Shown one piece after another: positions 52,849 through 60,801 of a DNA stretch of 64,000 nucleotides; the first letter of the stretch is position 1, and every line of letters begins with the position of its first letter. A program made the translations under genes and the position numbers. Under the pieces are notes generated by a model that worked only from the letters and a program-made list of their open reading frames with translations, was not told the DNA's origin and did not search any database. This stretch comes from Acidobacteriota bacterium (GTDB lineage: Bacteria; Acidobacteriota; Thermoanaerobaculia; UBA5066), in the NCBI GenBank assembly GCA_029781975.1, contig JAKOVQ010000021.1, forward strand, positions 1 through 64,000, given 5' to 3'.

Positions 52849-54933
52849 TCAGCCCTCCTCGACCGTCTCCCGTCGCGAGACGAGGTAGACCCAGAGCCCG
52901 AGCGCCAGGAAGACCGCCAGGCCGTTCCAGTTCCCCCAGGAGCCGAGCCACGCGCCGATCCCGCCGAGCTTCGTCAGGTCGGGGACGAGGATCACCCGGT
53001 ACTTGTCCTCGAAGAACTGCAGGACCGCCGCCAGCACCCCGACGAGCGCCCCTCCCGCGATGAAGCCGGAGGCGATGAGGGTCCCCTTCTCGTGCCGTGC
53101 CTTGGCGAGCCTCTCGTCCTTCGAGGAGCGCTGGAGCAGCCACGCGACGAAGGCGCCGTAGACGAGGGGCGAGTTCAGCTCCATCGGAAGGTACATCCCG
53201 AGAGCGAAGGCGAGCCCCGAGACGCCGCACATCTCCGCCGAGACCGCGAAGACCCCGCCGATGGCGTAGAGGAGCCAGGGAGCCCCGGCGTCGCCCATCA
53301 CGCCGCGCAGGACGGCGGCCATCGCGTTCGGCTGGGGCGCCGGGAGCGGGTTGGCGTGGAGGGGCGACGGCGAGAAGCCGTAGACCTTCGCCATCAGGAT
53401 GATCACGGCCGTCGTGGCGGCCGAGGCGACGACGGAGCCGGCGAGGTTCCAGAGCTCGATCCGTCGCGGCGTGGCGCCGAGCCAGTATCCGATCTTGTAC
53501 TGCGTGACGAGCGAGCCGCTCATCGAGAGCGCCGTGCAGACGACCCCGCCGATCAGGAGGGTCTGGAGCATCCCGGACTCCCCTGTCAGGCCGAGCGAGG
53601 AGAGGGCGATGGCCGTGACGATCAGCGTCGTCAGCGTCATCCCCGAGATCGGCGTGATGGAGATCATGGCGATGGCCCACGCCGAGACGGCCGCGAAGAG
53701 GAACGCGATGAGGAGGGTGAGGCCGGTGGAGACGAAGGCGAGCCGGGTGGCGCCGGGCGTCCCCTTCAGCACCGAGAAGCGGAAGTAGAGGAGGACGGCC
53801 GCCCCCGTGAGGAGGATGCCGCCGAGGACGGCCGACATCGGCAGCGCCCGGTCGGTCCGGTCGCCGTCGCCCGAGGGGGCGTGGCCCTTCGCGAGCCGGA
53901 CCACCTCGCCCAGCGCCTGCCGCGTCGCCTGGACGATGACGGGCGACATCTTGAGGATGGAGAGGATCCCCGCGCAGAAGATGCCGCCGATGCCGATCGG
54001 CCTGACGTAGTTGAAGAAGATCTCCTCCGCCCCGAGCTTCGAGAGCGGCTCGACCCCCGCCGAGATGGCGCCCGGGATGAACTGTCCGAGGTAGGCGAAG
54101 ACGGGGACCAGGACGAGGAACGAGACCATCGACCCCGCCATGATGATGAGCGCGTAGTCGAGCCCCATGATGTAGCCGAGGCCGAAGACGGCCGCCGACG
54201 TGTTCATGGTGAAGACGGCCTTGAACCGGTTCGTCACGCTCGACAGCGCCCCGATCGACGCCGTCGAGAAGACCTCCGCCCACCCCTTGAGCGACGGGCC
54301 GACGAAGTCGAAGGCGGCCGCCAGGGCGGCCGAGTAGGAGAGGACCACCGCGCTCCTCCCGCCGCGCTTCCCCGCCACGAGGATCTCCGTCGTGGCGCGT
54401 CCCTCGGGGAACGGGAGCTTGCCGTGGAGGTCCTTCACGAAGTAGCGCCGGAACGGGGCGAGGAAGAAGACGCCGAGAAAGGCGCCGAGGAGCGGCACGA
54501 GGAAGATCTGCCAGAACGACGAGCGGTGCTCGAGCCCGAGGATGTAGATGGCCGGCATCGTGAAGACCGAGCCGCCGGCGACGATCCCGGACGTGGCGCC
54601 GATCGCCAGGACGTTGACGTTCTCGAGGAGCGTCGAGGCCCGGGACCTGAGGAACTTCACGGCGCCGACGGAGAAGCCGACTGCCAGGATCGAGATGGGG
54701 ATGGCCGACTCGATCCCCTGCCCGAGCTTCAGGGCGATGTAGGTCGCGGCCGCGGAGAAGACGACCGACCAGAAGAGGCCCTGCAGGAGCGAGCGGAGCG
54801 TCACCTCCGGGACGGAGGCGCCGGCCGGCACCACCGGCTCGTACGCCTCGCCGGGCTTCAGCTCGCGGAACGCGTTGTCGGGGAGCCGGACGTCGTCGGG
54901 GAGGGAGAGAGGAGGTGCGGACGTGTCGGGCAC
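52849..54933 (-). CDS. OPT-family oligopeptide/metal-chelate transporter
   Basis: A 694-residue polytopic transporter of the OPT family, which in bacteria takes up oligopeptides or metal chelates. About fifteen hydrophobic helices are visible. Family landmarks include EVTLRSLLQGLFWSVVFSAA, LENVNVLAIGATSGIVAGGS, ITPISGMTLTTLIVTAIALS and HEKGTLIASGFIAGGALVGV. The N-terminal 25 residues are polar. GTG 54933 is the best start because farther upstream codons overlap the divergent TPR gene region; the ribosome site is poor. Confidence 0.88.
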   Translation of the reverse strand: MPDTSAPPLSLPDDVRLPDNAFRELKPGEAYEPVVPAGASVPEVTLRSLLQGLFWSVVFSAAATYIALKLGQGIESAIPISILAVGFSVGAVKFLRSRASTLLENVNVLAIGATSGIVAGGSVFTMPAIYILGLEHRSSFWQIFLVPLLGAFLGVFFLAPFRRYFVKDLHGKLPFPEGRATTEILVAGKRGGRSAVVLSYSAALAAAFDFVGPSLKGWAEVFSTASIGALSSVTNRFKAVFTMNTSAAVFGLGYIMGLDYALIIMAGSMVSFLVLVPVFAYLGQFIPGAISAGVEPLSKLGAEEIFFNYVRPIGIGGIFCAGILSILKMSPVIVQATRQALGEVVRLAKGHAPSGDGDRTDRALPMSAVLGGILLTGAAVLLYFRFSVLKGTPGATRLAFVSTGLTLLIAFLFAAVSAWAIAMISITPISGMTLTTLIVTAIALSSLGLTGESGMLQTLLIGGVVCTALSMSGSLVTQYKIGYWLGATPRRIELWNLAGSVVASAATTAVIILMAKVYGFSPSPLHANPLPAPQPNAMAAVLRGVMGDAGAPWLLYAIGGVFAVSAEMCGVSGLAFALGMYLPMELNSPLVYGAFVAWLLQRSSKDERLAKARHEKGTLIASGFIAGGALVGVLAAVLQFFEDKYRVILVPDLTKLGGIGAWLGSWGNWNGLAVFLALGLWVYLVSRRETVEEG

Positions 54934-55038
54934 CGGCGGATTCTCGCGCAGGTCTCGCTCCGTCCGGTCGGGAGAGAGGCACGGGCGCCCTCGCCGGCCG
55001 CCCCGCCGTCGCGGTCCGGGCTCCCGGACCCGGATCCG

Positions 55039-55044
55039 TATCAT
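55039..55044 (+). promoter_or_regulatory. -10-like TATCAT, 7 bases before the TPR protein gene
   Basis: CGTATCAT followed by seven bases and ATG 55052. No Shine-Dalgarno or TTGACA box is visible. Confidence 0.45.
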
Positions 55045-55051
55045 CCCCGGG

Positions 55052-56011
55052 ATGCCTTCGACCTCCGGTTCCGTTCCGGGAGGAGGAGCCCCGACGCGGG
55101 GCCGTCCCCGAACGCGCGGCGCCCGCGGAGCGCTGGTGGCCGCTGCCCTTCTCGCCGCGTCGCTCGCCGCAGGAGCCGACGGGCCGGCCCCCCGCCCGGG
55201 CGAGGCCGATTTCCGGGCGATGGTCGTGGCGCTCCAGGCGATGGACCTCGACGTCGCCACGGCACGCGGTGAGGCGGCCGTGGCTGCCGACCCGGGCAAC
55301 GCCGAGTACCTCGACGTCCTCGGCCGCGTCTACGGGAGGCAGGCCCAGCACTCCTCCCTCTTCACGCGCCTGTCGTGGGCGAGCAAATGCCGGGCGGCCT
55401 GGCTGAAGGCGCGCGACCTCGACCCGCGGAACGTGGCGGTCCGGATGGACCTGGTGCGCTACTACATCTACGCGCCGGGGATCCTCGGCGGGAGCGCAGA
55501 GAAGGCGCTGGCCGAGGCCGACGCGATCGCCGCGCTGAGCCCGATGGAGGGCTTCATCGCCCGCGGCATCATCGCCGAGCACGCGAAGGAGCTGGCGAAG
55601 GCCGAGGAGTGGTTCCGGAAGGCCGTCGCGGCCGACGCGAACGGGAACGACGGCATCGGCGTCCTCTCCGGCTTCCTGGCGCACCAGAAGCGGTTCGGAG
55701 AGGCGCGCGCCCTCTGGGAGAAGCGCCTTGCCGACGTCCCCGCGGACACCGTGGCCGACTACCAGCTGGCCCGCCTCGCGCTCCGTTCGGGGGAGGGGCT
55801 GGAAGGGGCCCTCGCGCACCTGGACCGATTCCTCGCCTCGCCGCCCCCCCCTCGCGGCCCCGGCTGGGCCGACGCCCGCTGGTGCCGCGGCCTCGTCCTC
55901 GAGAGGCTTGGCCGGATTCCGGACGCCATCGGCGAGTACCGGAAGGCCGTCCAGCTCGTCCCCGGCCACCGGGCGGAGAAGGAGCTGAAGCGGCTGAAGA
56001 CGCCGGCGTGA
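55052..56011 (+). CDS. Secreted or membrane-anchored TPR-repeat protein
   Basis: A 319-residue protein with a basic start and a hydrophobic segment (about 26-42, GALVAAALLAASLAAGADG), so it is exported or anchored. The rest is helical repeats: DPGNAEYLDVLGRVYGRQAQ, RAAWLKARDLDPRNVAVRMD, KAEEWFRKAVAADANGNDGI and PDAIGEYRKAVQLVPGHRAE are TPR-like. It probably acts as a protein-protein scaffold in the periplasm. Its start lies 7 bases after TATCAT, divergent from the OPT transporter. Confidence 0.75.
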   Translation: MPSTSGSVPGGGAPTRGRPRTRGARGALVAAALLAASLAAGADGPAPRPGEADFRAMVVALQAMDLDVATARGEAAVAADPGNAEYLDVLGRVYGRQAQHSSLFTRLSWASKCRAAWLKARDLDPRNVAVRMDLVRYYIYAPGILGGSAEKALAEADAIAALSPMEGFIARGIIAEHAKELAKAEEWFRKAVAADANGNDGIGVLSGFLAHQKRFGEARALWEKRLADVPADTVADYQLARLALRSGEGLEGALAHLDRFLASPPPPRGPGWADARWCRGLVLERLGRIPDAIGEYRKAVQLVPGHRAEKELKRLKTPA

Positions 56012-56029
56012 CGCGGGCGGGCCGGAGAC

Positions 56030-56059
56030 GGCGAGGCCGGGCTCGCGCCCGGCCTCGCC
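56030..56059. terminator. Bidirectional terminator between TPR and cytochrome genes
   Basis: A perfect 12-bp stem GGCGAGGCCGGG (56030-56041) / CCCGGCCTCGCC (56048-56059) with loop CTCGCG, centred between convergent stop codons. Confidence 0.7.
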
Positions 56060-56080
56060 CCGACCCGAGGGAGATCGCGG

Positions 56081-56419
56081 TTACTTGGCCTTGTCGCCGG
56101 GGTTGGTGCCGGCCTTCAGCTCGTCGAGGTTCGACTTGCCGTCGCCGTCGCTGTCCAGGGCCTCGAGCTTCGTGTAGTCGTACGCCTTCTTGGCCGCCTT
56201 CGGGTCGACGACGCCCTTGGCTTCCATGTCCTTGCCGAAGGGGTTGAGCTCGGCGTCGCCCTTCTTGGCCATCGCCTTGACGTGGCAGGTGGCGCAGGAC
56301 ACCTTGGCCGTCGGGTACTTCGCCTTGAGCTCCTTCTGGAGCTCCATCGTCGCGAGGACGTTTCCGCCCAGCGCGAGCGCGGCCAGGGCCGCGAGCACCG
56401 TTACCGTGGTCTTCTTCAT
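56081..56419 (-). CDS. Small secreted c-type cytochrome with an EF-hand-like calcium loop
   Basis: A 112-residue exported protein. After a signal peptide (about 1-23), a single haem-binding CATCH lies at Cys42-His46. Residues 89-100 (DSDGDGKSNLDE) form a textbook calcium loop of the EF-hand/dockerin type. The linker is Lys/Ala-rich. The pairing suggests a periplasmic electron carrier stabilised or modulated by calcium. A sixth haem ligand cannot be chosen; candidate Met residues are at 50 and 65. AAGGAGG 5 bases before the ATG predicts strong translation. It is in a small redox group with the ferredoxin gene upstream. Confidence 0.85.
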   Translation of the reverse strand: MKKTTVTVLAALAALALGGNVLATMELQKELKAKYPTAKVSCATCHVKAMAKKGDAELNPFGKDMEAKGVVDPKAAKKAYDYTKLEALDSDGDGKSNLDELKAGTNPGDKAK

Positions 56420-56658
56420 CTCAGTCCTCCTTGGGCTACGTCCGGGGCCGGGATTCTTCGTCCGGCTCGCCGTCGAGCATGGTCCCGGTGAAAGCCGGGT
56501 GTCTGGGTCGGCACATTTCGCAATTCGGTCTCACGCCGTACAGCCCGATTCGTAGATACGCAAGAACCCCGCCAGCGCGACCGCGCTCGCGGGGGGACTG
56601 TCCCGGGGAATGAGGCCGCAAGCCTCGATGGCATCAGACACCCGATGGGACCGGCGGA
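56420..56658. other. Intergenic stretch upstream of the cytochrome gene
   Basis: About 240 bases between the cytochrome c start and the ferredoxin terminator. I see no convincing coding frame. The part near 56510-56570 is AT-richer and probably holds the cytochrome promoter, but no clear pair of boxes can be named. Confidence 0.4.
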
Positions 56659-56682
56659 GGGCGGGGCCGCGAGGCCCCGCCC
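56659..56682 (-). terminator. Intrinsic terminator of the ferredoxin gene
   Basis: A perfect 10-bp stem GGGCGGGGCC (56659-56668) / GGCCCCGCCC (56673-56682) with loop GCGA, 19 bases past the ferredoxin stop on the minus strand. Confidence 0.6.
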
Positions 56683-56701
56683 CCGCTACCGGAGCCCGGC
56701 G

Positions 56702-56953
56702 TCAGTTCGCGTGAAGCTTCTCGTACTTGGCCTGGAGCTGCTCGCGGCTCTCCTGGATGTCCGGGTTGGGGATGATCGAGCCCTCGGTCGGGCAGACCTC
56801 GACGCACTTCGGCGTGTCGAACGCCCCGACGCACTCGGTGCACTTCTCGGGGTCGATCACGTAGGTCATGTCGCCCTGGCTGATCGCCTGGTTCGGGCAC
56901 TCGGGCTCGCAGCTCCCGCAGCTGATGCAGTTTTCCGTGATGAGCATGGCCAT
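56702..56953 (-). CDS. 2[4Fe-4S] ferredoxin (YfhL-like)
   Basis: An 83-residue dicluster ferredoxin, a cytosolic low-potential electron carrier. Cluster I uses Cys9, Cys12, Cys15 and Cys54; cluster II uses Cys38, Cys41, Cys50 and Cys19, going by the family pattern. The second motif has the eight-residue insertion between Cys41 and Cys50 (CTECVGAFDTPKCVEVCP) typical of YfhL/Alvin-type ferredoxins. A C-terminal helix follows (ESREQLQAKYEKLHAN). ATG 56953 has GGAG 6 bases upstream; an internal ATG two codons later is the alternative. Confidence 0.93.
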   Translation of the reverse strand: MAMLITENCISCGSCEPECPNQAISQGDMTYVIDPEKCTECVGAFDTPKCVEVCPTEGSIIPNPDIQESREQLQAKYEKLHAN

Positions 56954-57265
56954 GATCGTCTCCTGCGGCGGGTCTTCGGTTTCGGCGTCGCCCGGCCGCG
57001 TGGCCCGGGGGGGGTCCCCGACCGGCGCGCAGAGTGCCAAACCACGCCCCCCGCCCACAATGATGTGAACGGATCATTTGACCCTGGTGCGGCCCGGAAG
57101 GGCCTCTTCCGGCCGGCTTTTCGTTGACACCGGAGGGTCTTAACCTCAAATTGAGGCGCGGCGTCCCGGCCCGGCCGGGCGGACCGCCGGTGGACGAATG
57201 ACGACGAGCCCTTTGCGAGCGCCCGGCCCCCGCCGCCGCCTCGGACGATTCGAAAGGAGAATCCC
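56954..57265. promoter_or_regulatory. Divergent promoter region with two small palindromes
   Basis: This 312-base gap separates the ferredoxin gene from a divergent secreted-protein gene and holds no convincing coding frame. AATGAT-N8-ATCATT (57059-57078) and CCTCAA-A-TTGAGG (57144-57156) are perfect short inverted repeats. TTGACA lies at 57124-57129, with TCAAAT 16 bases on (57146-57151) as a possible -10 inside the second palindrome, giving a ~110-base leader to GTG 57266. The palindromes may be operator sites, for instance for a redox or metal regulator; that is inference. Confidence 0.45.
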
Positions 57266-57712
57266 GTGACTCTCTTCCGGCCCATCGCAGCCCTGTCCCT
57301 GATCTCGCTCCTCGCGGCCCCGGCCCTCGCCCAGCAGGCCCAGCAGGCCGGGCCGCGGATCGACACGGCCATCAGCTCCGACAGCAAGGAGACGATGGCG
57401 GAGAAGACGTCGTTCGCCCAGACCACCCCGAAGATCTTCGTCTTCTACATGATGGCCGACGCCGTCAAGGGGACGAGGGTCAAGGCCGCCTGGATCGCCG
57501 AGAAGGTGGACGGCTACGACCCGAACAACAAGTTCGACGAGTCGAACGCGACCTCTCCCGGCGGGACCTACTGGGGCGCCTTCTCGTACCCTCGCCCGGG
57601 GGCGGCCTGGCCGCTGGGCCAGTACCGCGTCGACCTCTCGATCGACGGCAAGGTCGTCAAGAGCGTGAAGTTCAAGATCGAGAAGGCCGACGAGCCGAAG
57701 AAGCCGAGCTGA
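57266..57712 (+). CDS. Small secreted protein of unknown function
   Basis: A 148-residue exported protein. A signal peptide (about 1-22, ending APALAQ) precedes a Gln-rich stretch and a compact, probably beta-sandwich domain with TPKIFVFYMMADAVKGTRVK, PGGTYWGAFSYPRPGAAWPL and a repetitive YRVDLSIDGKVVKSVKFKIE end. That last pattern resembles domains that bind small hydrophobic ligands or decorate surfaces, without a firm family. AAAGGAG precedes GTG 57266. It has a long leader from the divergent promoter region. Confidence 0.6.
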   Translation: MTLFRPIAALSLISLLAAPALAQQAQQAGPRIDTAISSDSKETMAEKTSFAQTTPKIFVFYMMADAVKGTRVKAAWIAEKVDGYDPNNKFDESNATSPGGTYWGAFSYPRPGAAWPLGQYRVDLSIDGKVVKSVKFKIEKADEPKKPS

Positions 57713-57759
57713 GCGGCGGCGCCCCGGCGGGGGCAGACGGCGCCACGAGATCTTCACCC

Positions 57760-57791
57760 CGAGACGACCCGGCAGCGGCCGGGTCGTCTCG
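57760..57791. terminator. Strong bidirectional terminator hairpin
   Basis: A perfect 14-bp stem, 57760-57773 (CGAGACGACCCGGC) against 57778-57791, with loop AGCG. It lies between the convergent secreted-protein and DUF502 genes. Confidence 0.75.
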
Positions 57792-57793
57792 CG

Positions 57794-58387
57794 TCAGGCC
57801 GGCCCGGCCGGCGAGGCGAGGGTCGCGGCCGCGGGGGGCGGCGCCGCCAGCCCGGCGACCCCGCCCGAGACGACGAAGGACATGACGTCGGAGCTCGAGG
57901 CCGCGAGCGGCAGGACCTTCTCGCGCGGGAAGACGAGGACCATCCCGGCGAAGTTGTACGACTGCGGCAGGTAGACCGCCACGTGCCCCGGGAGGCCGAT
58001 CGCCTCGAGCGACTCCCGCGTGGCGAACCCGAGCGCGCGGGCCCCGCTCCCTTCCCAGAGGGCGACCGCCACCGGGTGGTCGAACCCCTTCTTCTCCCCG
58101 ACGATCGCGCTGGTCAGGTCCCGGATCGCCGTGTAGACGAGCTGGACGAACGGCAGGCGGCGGAAGAGGGTGTCGACGAGCTCGAGGAGCCGCCTCGTGA
58201 CGATGTTCGAGGCGAGGGCCCCCAGGACGAGGATGAGCGCGAGCGTGGCGGCGAAGCCGACCCCCGGGATCGGCAGCCCCATCCACCGGTCGACCCGCGT
58301 GAAGACGAAGACGACGATCGCGACGGTCGCGACAGCCGGGACGAAGACGAGGAGCCCCCGGAAGAAGTACCGGATCAGGACTTGCAT
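57794..58387 (-). CDS. DUF502-family membrane protein
   Basis: A 197-residue inner-membrane protein of the DUF502 family. Two N-terminal helices (FFRGLLVFVPAVATVAIVVF and ATLALILVLGALASNI) precede the conserved LPFVQLVYTAIRDLTSAIVG and a C-terminal domain with VAVYLPQSYNFAGMVLVFPR. The family is common and uncharacterised. Its last ~25 residues are Ala/Pro-rich. A TATCAT hexamer (58411-58416) lies 23 bases upstream with GGAGGG between, a leadered promoter. Confidence 0.88.
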   Translation of the reverse strand: MQVLIRYFFRGLLVFVPAVATVAIVVFVFTRVDRWMGLPIPGVGFAATLALILVLGALASNIVTRRLLELVDTLFRRLPFVQLVYTAIRDLTSAIVGEKKGFDHPVAVALWEGSGARALGFATRESLEAIGLPGHVAVYLPQSYNFAGMVLVFPREKVLPLAASSSDVMSFVVSGGVAGLAAPPPAAATLASPAGPA

Positions 58388-58410
58388 CGCGCCCTCCGAA
58401 CGAGACGGCG

Positions 58411-58416
58411 ATGATA
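58411..58416 (-). promoter_or_regulatory. -10-like TATCAT before the DUF502 gene
   Basis: GGCTATCAT on the minus strand, 23 bases before ATG 58387, with a GGAGGG ribosome site in between. No matching -35 is obvious. Confidence 0.4.
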
Positions 58417-58437
58417 GCCGGGGCCCTGCCGCGTGGC

Positions 58438-59268
58438 TCACGCAGTCGGCGCAGCGGGCGCGCCGGCCCGCTCGAGGGTGACGTACGCGAAGAGCGCCAG
58501 GTGTCGGCCGAGCGGACCCAGCGCGCTCTCGAGCCACCTCAGGGGCACGAAGCTCCAGGCCGGGACGAACGTGGGCGCGGTGAAACCGCCGGACACGAGA
58601 TAGCGGAACGGCATCGTCGTCGCCACCACCGGCGCCTCCCACTCCGGGTGCTCGCGCCGAAGCCGATCGCGGTCCCGCTCGAAGACGATCCAGGGGAGGG
58701 CGGTGTTGGCGGCCGACAGCGGCCCCCCCTTCGGAAACGTCCACTCCGGAGCCCGCGGGTCGAACGGCTCGTGGTGCAGCCGCCCGTAGACGATGCGGGA
58801 GAAGCTCGTGACCCACGGCTCGAGCATCACCAGTGCCCCTCCCGGTCTCACCGCTCGAGCCGCGCCGCGGAGGAAAGAGACGGGGTCCGGGATGTGGTGG
58901 AAGACGTTCGTGAGGACGATTGCCCGCAGGCTCCCGTCGCGCACGGCGAGCGCCGACGCGTCGAGGACGAGGTCGACGGTCTCGAGCGGCAGAAGGTCGG
59001 ACGAGACGACCTCGGGCAGCAGCTCGGAGAGGAAGCCCGGTCCCGCACCGACCTCCAGGACCCGGCCCCGGCCGACCGGGATCCGGGCGACCAGCGCCCG
59101 GTACCACTCCTCGTAGATCGACCGAAGGAACCTCCTCCGGCGAAGGGCCTGGAACCTTTCGAGCGTGGTCCGCGGGTCGTCGATTCCCGGCTCGCCGTGT
59201 CGCGGCTCGCCAGGGCGGCGCGTCCCGGACCGCTCGGCCTCGATCCGGGGCGGTCCGTGCCCGGACAC
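58438..59268 (-). CDS. Class I SAM-dependent methyltransferase
   Basis: A 276-residue methyltransferase. The SAM-binding motif I is VLEVGAGPGFLSELLPEV, followed by the acidic post-I region (SSDLLPLETVDLVLDASALA) and motif IV-like IVLTNVFHHIPDP. The C-terminal ~90 residues are a substrate-specific part with many aromatics (PAWSFVPLRWLESALGPLG). The substrate is unknown. GTG 59268 begins 7 bases after the stop of the upstream YecH-like gene, so co-transcription is likely. Confidence 0.85.
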   Translation of the reverse strand: MSGHGPPRIEAERSGTRRPGEPRHGEPGIDDPRTTLERFQALRRRRFLRSIYEEWYRALVARIPVGRGRVLEVGAGPGFLSELLPEVVSSDLLPLETVDLVLDASALAVRDGSLRAIVLTNVFHHIPDPVSFLRGAARAVRPGGALVMLEPWVTSFSRIVYGRLHHEPFDPRAPEWTFPKGGPLSAANTALPWIVFERDRDRLRREHPEWEAPVVATTMPFRYLVSGGFTAPTFVPAWSFVPLRWLESALGPLGRHLALFAYVTLERAGAPAAPTA

Positions 59269-59275
59269 CGCTCGC

Positions 59276-59539
59276 TCAGTGACCGGAGCAGGCCGGGACG
59301 TTGCCCAGGGCGGCGATTTCCCCCTCCACGCGCAGCTTGCCGCGCGAGGCGAGGAAGTCCAGGAGGCCGTCGAAGTCGAACCGGTCCCCGTGACAGTTGC
59401 CGTAGACGGCGGCTGTCCCGAACGCGGAGGCGGACGCCTCGCGCAGGGTCTCGACGGGGCAGCGGCCGCCGCGCTCGGCGAGGAGCTGGAGGACGTCGTG
59501 CCCCGGGACGAACGTGTCGGCGGTGAGAGGGTGGCTCAT
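59276..59539 (-). CDS. YecH-like small metal-binding protein
   Basis: An 87-residue protein matching the YecH/DUF2492 layout: FVPGHDVLQLLAERGGRC near the start, AVYGNCHGDRFDFDGLLDFL, and LRVEGEIAALGNVPACSGH at the end, where Cys and His could bind a metal. Its role is unknown. Its ATG follows TACCGT by 9 bases, overlapping the end of the DUF2891 gene. It is followed by a methyltransferase. Confidence 0.75.
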   Translation of the reverse strand: MSHPLTADTFVPGHDVLQLLAERGGRCPVETLREASASAFGTAAVYGNCHGDRFDFDGLLDFLASRGKLRVEGEIAALGNVPACSGH

Positions 59540-59546
59540 CGGGGCG

Positions 59547-60794
59547 TCACGGTACCACGCTCGAGGCGGGGTCCGTCCCGGACGGCGTCCCGTCCGCGGA
59601 CCGCTCCCGTCCCGGCCCCGAGAGGCCCCGGCGCGTCACGAGGTAGGTGGCGAAGGTGCCGAGCCAGTGCCCCCCCTCGTAGGTCCCGGCGGTGACGGCC
59701 TCGACCCCGGACTTCGCGTGGATCCGCGCGGCTGCGAGGAGGCCCGGGACCCGCGGGTCGCCGGGAGGGAGCCCCGAGGCGATCCCCTCCAGCATCCACG
59801 CCCGGCTGAGGTTCAGGCCGTCCAGGTGGACGAGCTTGCCGTCGCTCCGGTCGGTCGCGACGCCGGGGGCGAGGAAGCCGCCGTCCCCGTCGAGCGGGAG
59901 CCCCGGGAGGAATGCCCCGAGCCAGGCCGCGAAGGCCGCGGGCGGCTCGACCCGCCTCATCAGGTCCGCCTCGGCGAGGCAGGGCGAGAGGAAGTCGTGC
60001 CCCGACGGCTCGTAGGCGATCGGGCAGCCGCGGTCGCGGCCGTAGAGCTCGCGGGTCCTCCGGACGAGGAGCCCCTCGAGCTCTCTGTCGCCGGCCGTCC
60101 GGGCCCAGTCGAGGACGAGGCCGAAGGCGAAGGCGGTCTGGTCGTGCTCGCCGATCCGGATCGGGAAGGCGAGCTTCGGGATCCACGCCGCGAGGTGCGC
60201 GGCGGCGGCCCGCTCGAGCGGCTGGAGCGCACGGGACCAGCGGCGCGCGTCCGGGTCGTCCCACTCCCGGAGCTCCGCCCCCAGCTGGAGGAGCCAGGCG
60301 AGGCCGTAGGGGCGCTCGAAGCCGGCGCGGCCGGGCCCCTCGAGGTACCGGACCTCCCCCGCGATCTTCCCGGGGGTCAGGCTCCTCGCCAGGGCCGCCC
60401 GCGCCTCGGGGGCCCACGGCGCGCCCGGCTCGAGCCGCACGAGGCGCGCGAGGAGCCAGTGCCCGTGGACGGCCGAGTGCCAGTCGAAGCAGCCGAAGAA
60501 GGCGGGCGTCAGCTCGCGCGGGGGGCGCGCGTCGGCGTCGCCCGCCAGGACGTGCGCGATCTTGTTCGGGTACTCCTTCCCCACGCAGTCGAGGGCGAGC
60601 CGCGCGAATCGGGAGGTGGCCGCGGGGTCGAGCCGCGGGGGATCGGCCGCCGCGGCGGGACCGCCCAGCCCCACCAGGAGGGCCAGTCCCGAGAGAGGTC
60701 CCGCGCCGACGGCCCGCGCGGCCCCGCGCCCCTTCGCTCCCGGCTGCCTGGGGCGCCCCGGGGCTGCCTTTCGAGGGGCGGGCGGACGGCTCAT
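59547..60794 (-). CDS. DUF2891-domain secreted protein
   Basis: A 415-residue exported protein with a long basic N-terminal region and one hydrophobic segment (about 32-50, GAGPLSGLALLVGLGGPAAA). The DUF2891 domain fills the rest: LALDCVGKEYPNKIAHVLAG, FFGCFDWHSAVHGHWLLARL, FPIRIGEHDQTAFAFGLVLD, CPIAYEPSGHDFLSPCLAEA and YEGGHWLGTFATYLV, with conserved His and Asp/Glu that suggest a hydrolase-like (alpha/alpha barrel) fold. Activity is unproven. It lies just downstream of the kinase gene, 7 bases after its stop. Confidence 0.82.
   Translation of the reverse strand: MSRPPAPRKAAPGRPRQPGAKGRGAARAVGAGPLSGLALLVGLGGPAAAADPPRLDPAATSRFARLALDCVGKEYPNKIAHVLAGDADARPPRELTPAFFGCFDWHSAVHGHWLLARLVRLEPGAPWAPEARAALARSLTPGKIAGEVRYLEGPGRAGFERPYGLAWLLQLGAELREWDDPDARRWSRALQPLERAAAAHLAAWIPKLAFPIRIGEHDQTAFAFGLVLDWARTAGDRELEGLLVRRTRELYGRDRGCPIAYEPSGHDFLSPCLAEADLMRRVEPPAAFAAWLGAFLPGLPLDGDGGFLAPGVATDRSDGKLVHLDGLNLSRAWMLEGIASGLPPGDPRVPGLLAAARIHAKSGVEAVTAGTYEGGHWLGTFATYLVTRRGLSGPGRERSADGTPSGTDPASSVVP
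59549..59554 (-). promoter_or_regulatory. -10-like TACCGT, 9 bases before the YecH-like gene
   Basis: GGTACCGT on the minus strand is followed by nine bases and ATG 59539. It overlaps the stop of the upstream DUF2891 gene, so it could be an internal promoter or chance. Confidence 0.35.
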
Positions 60795-60801
60795 GTCGGC
60801 C

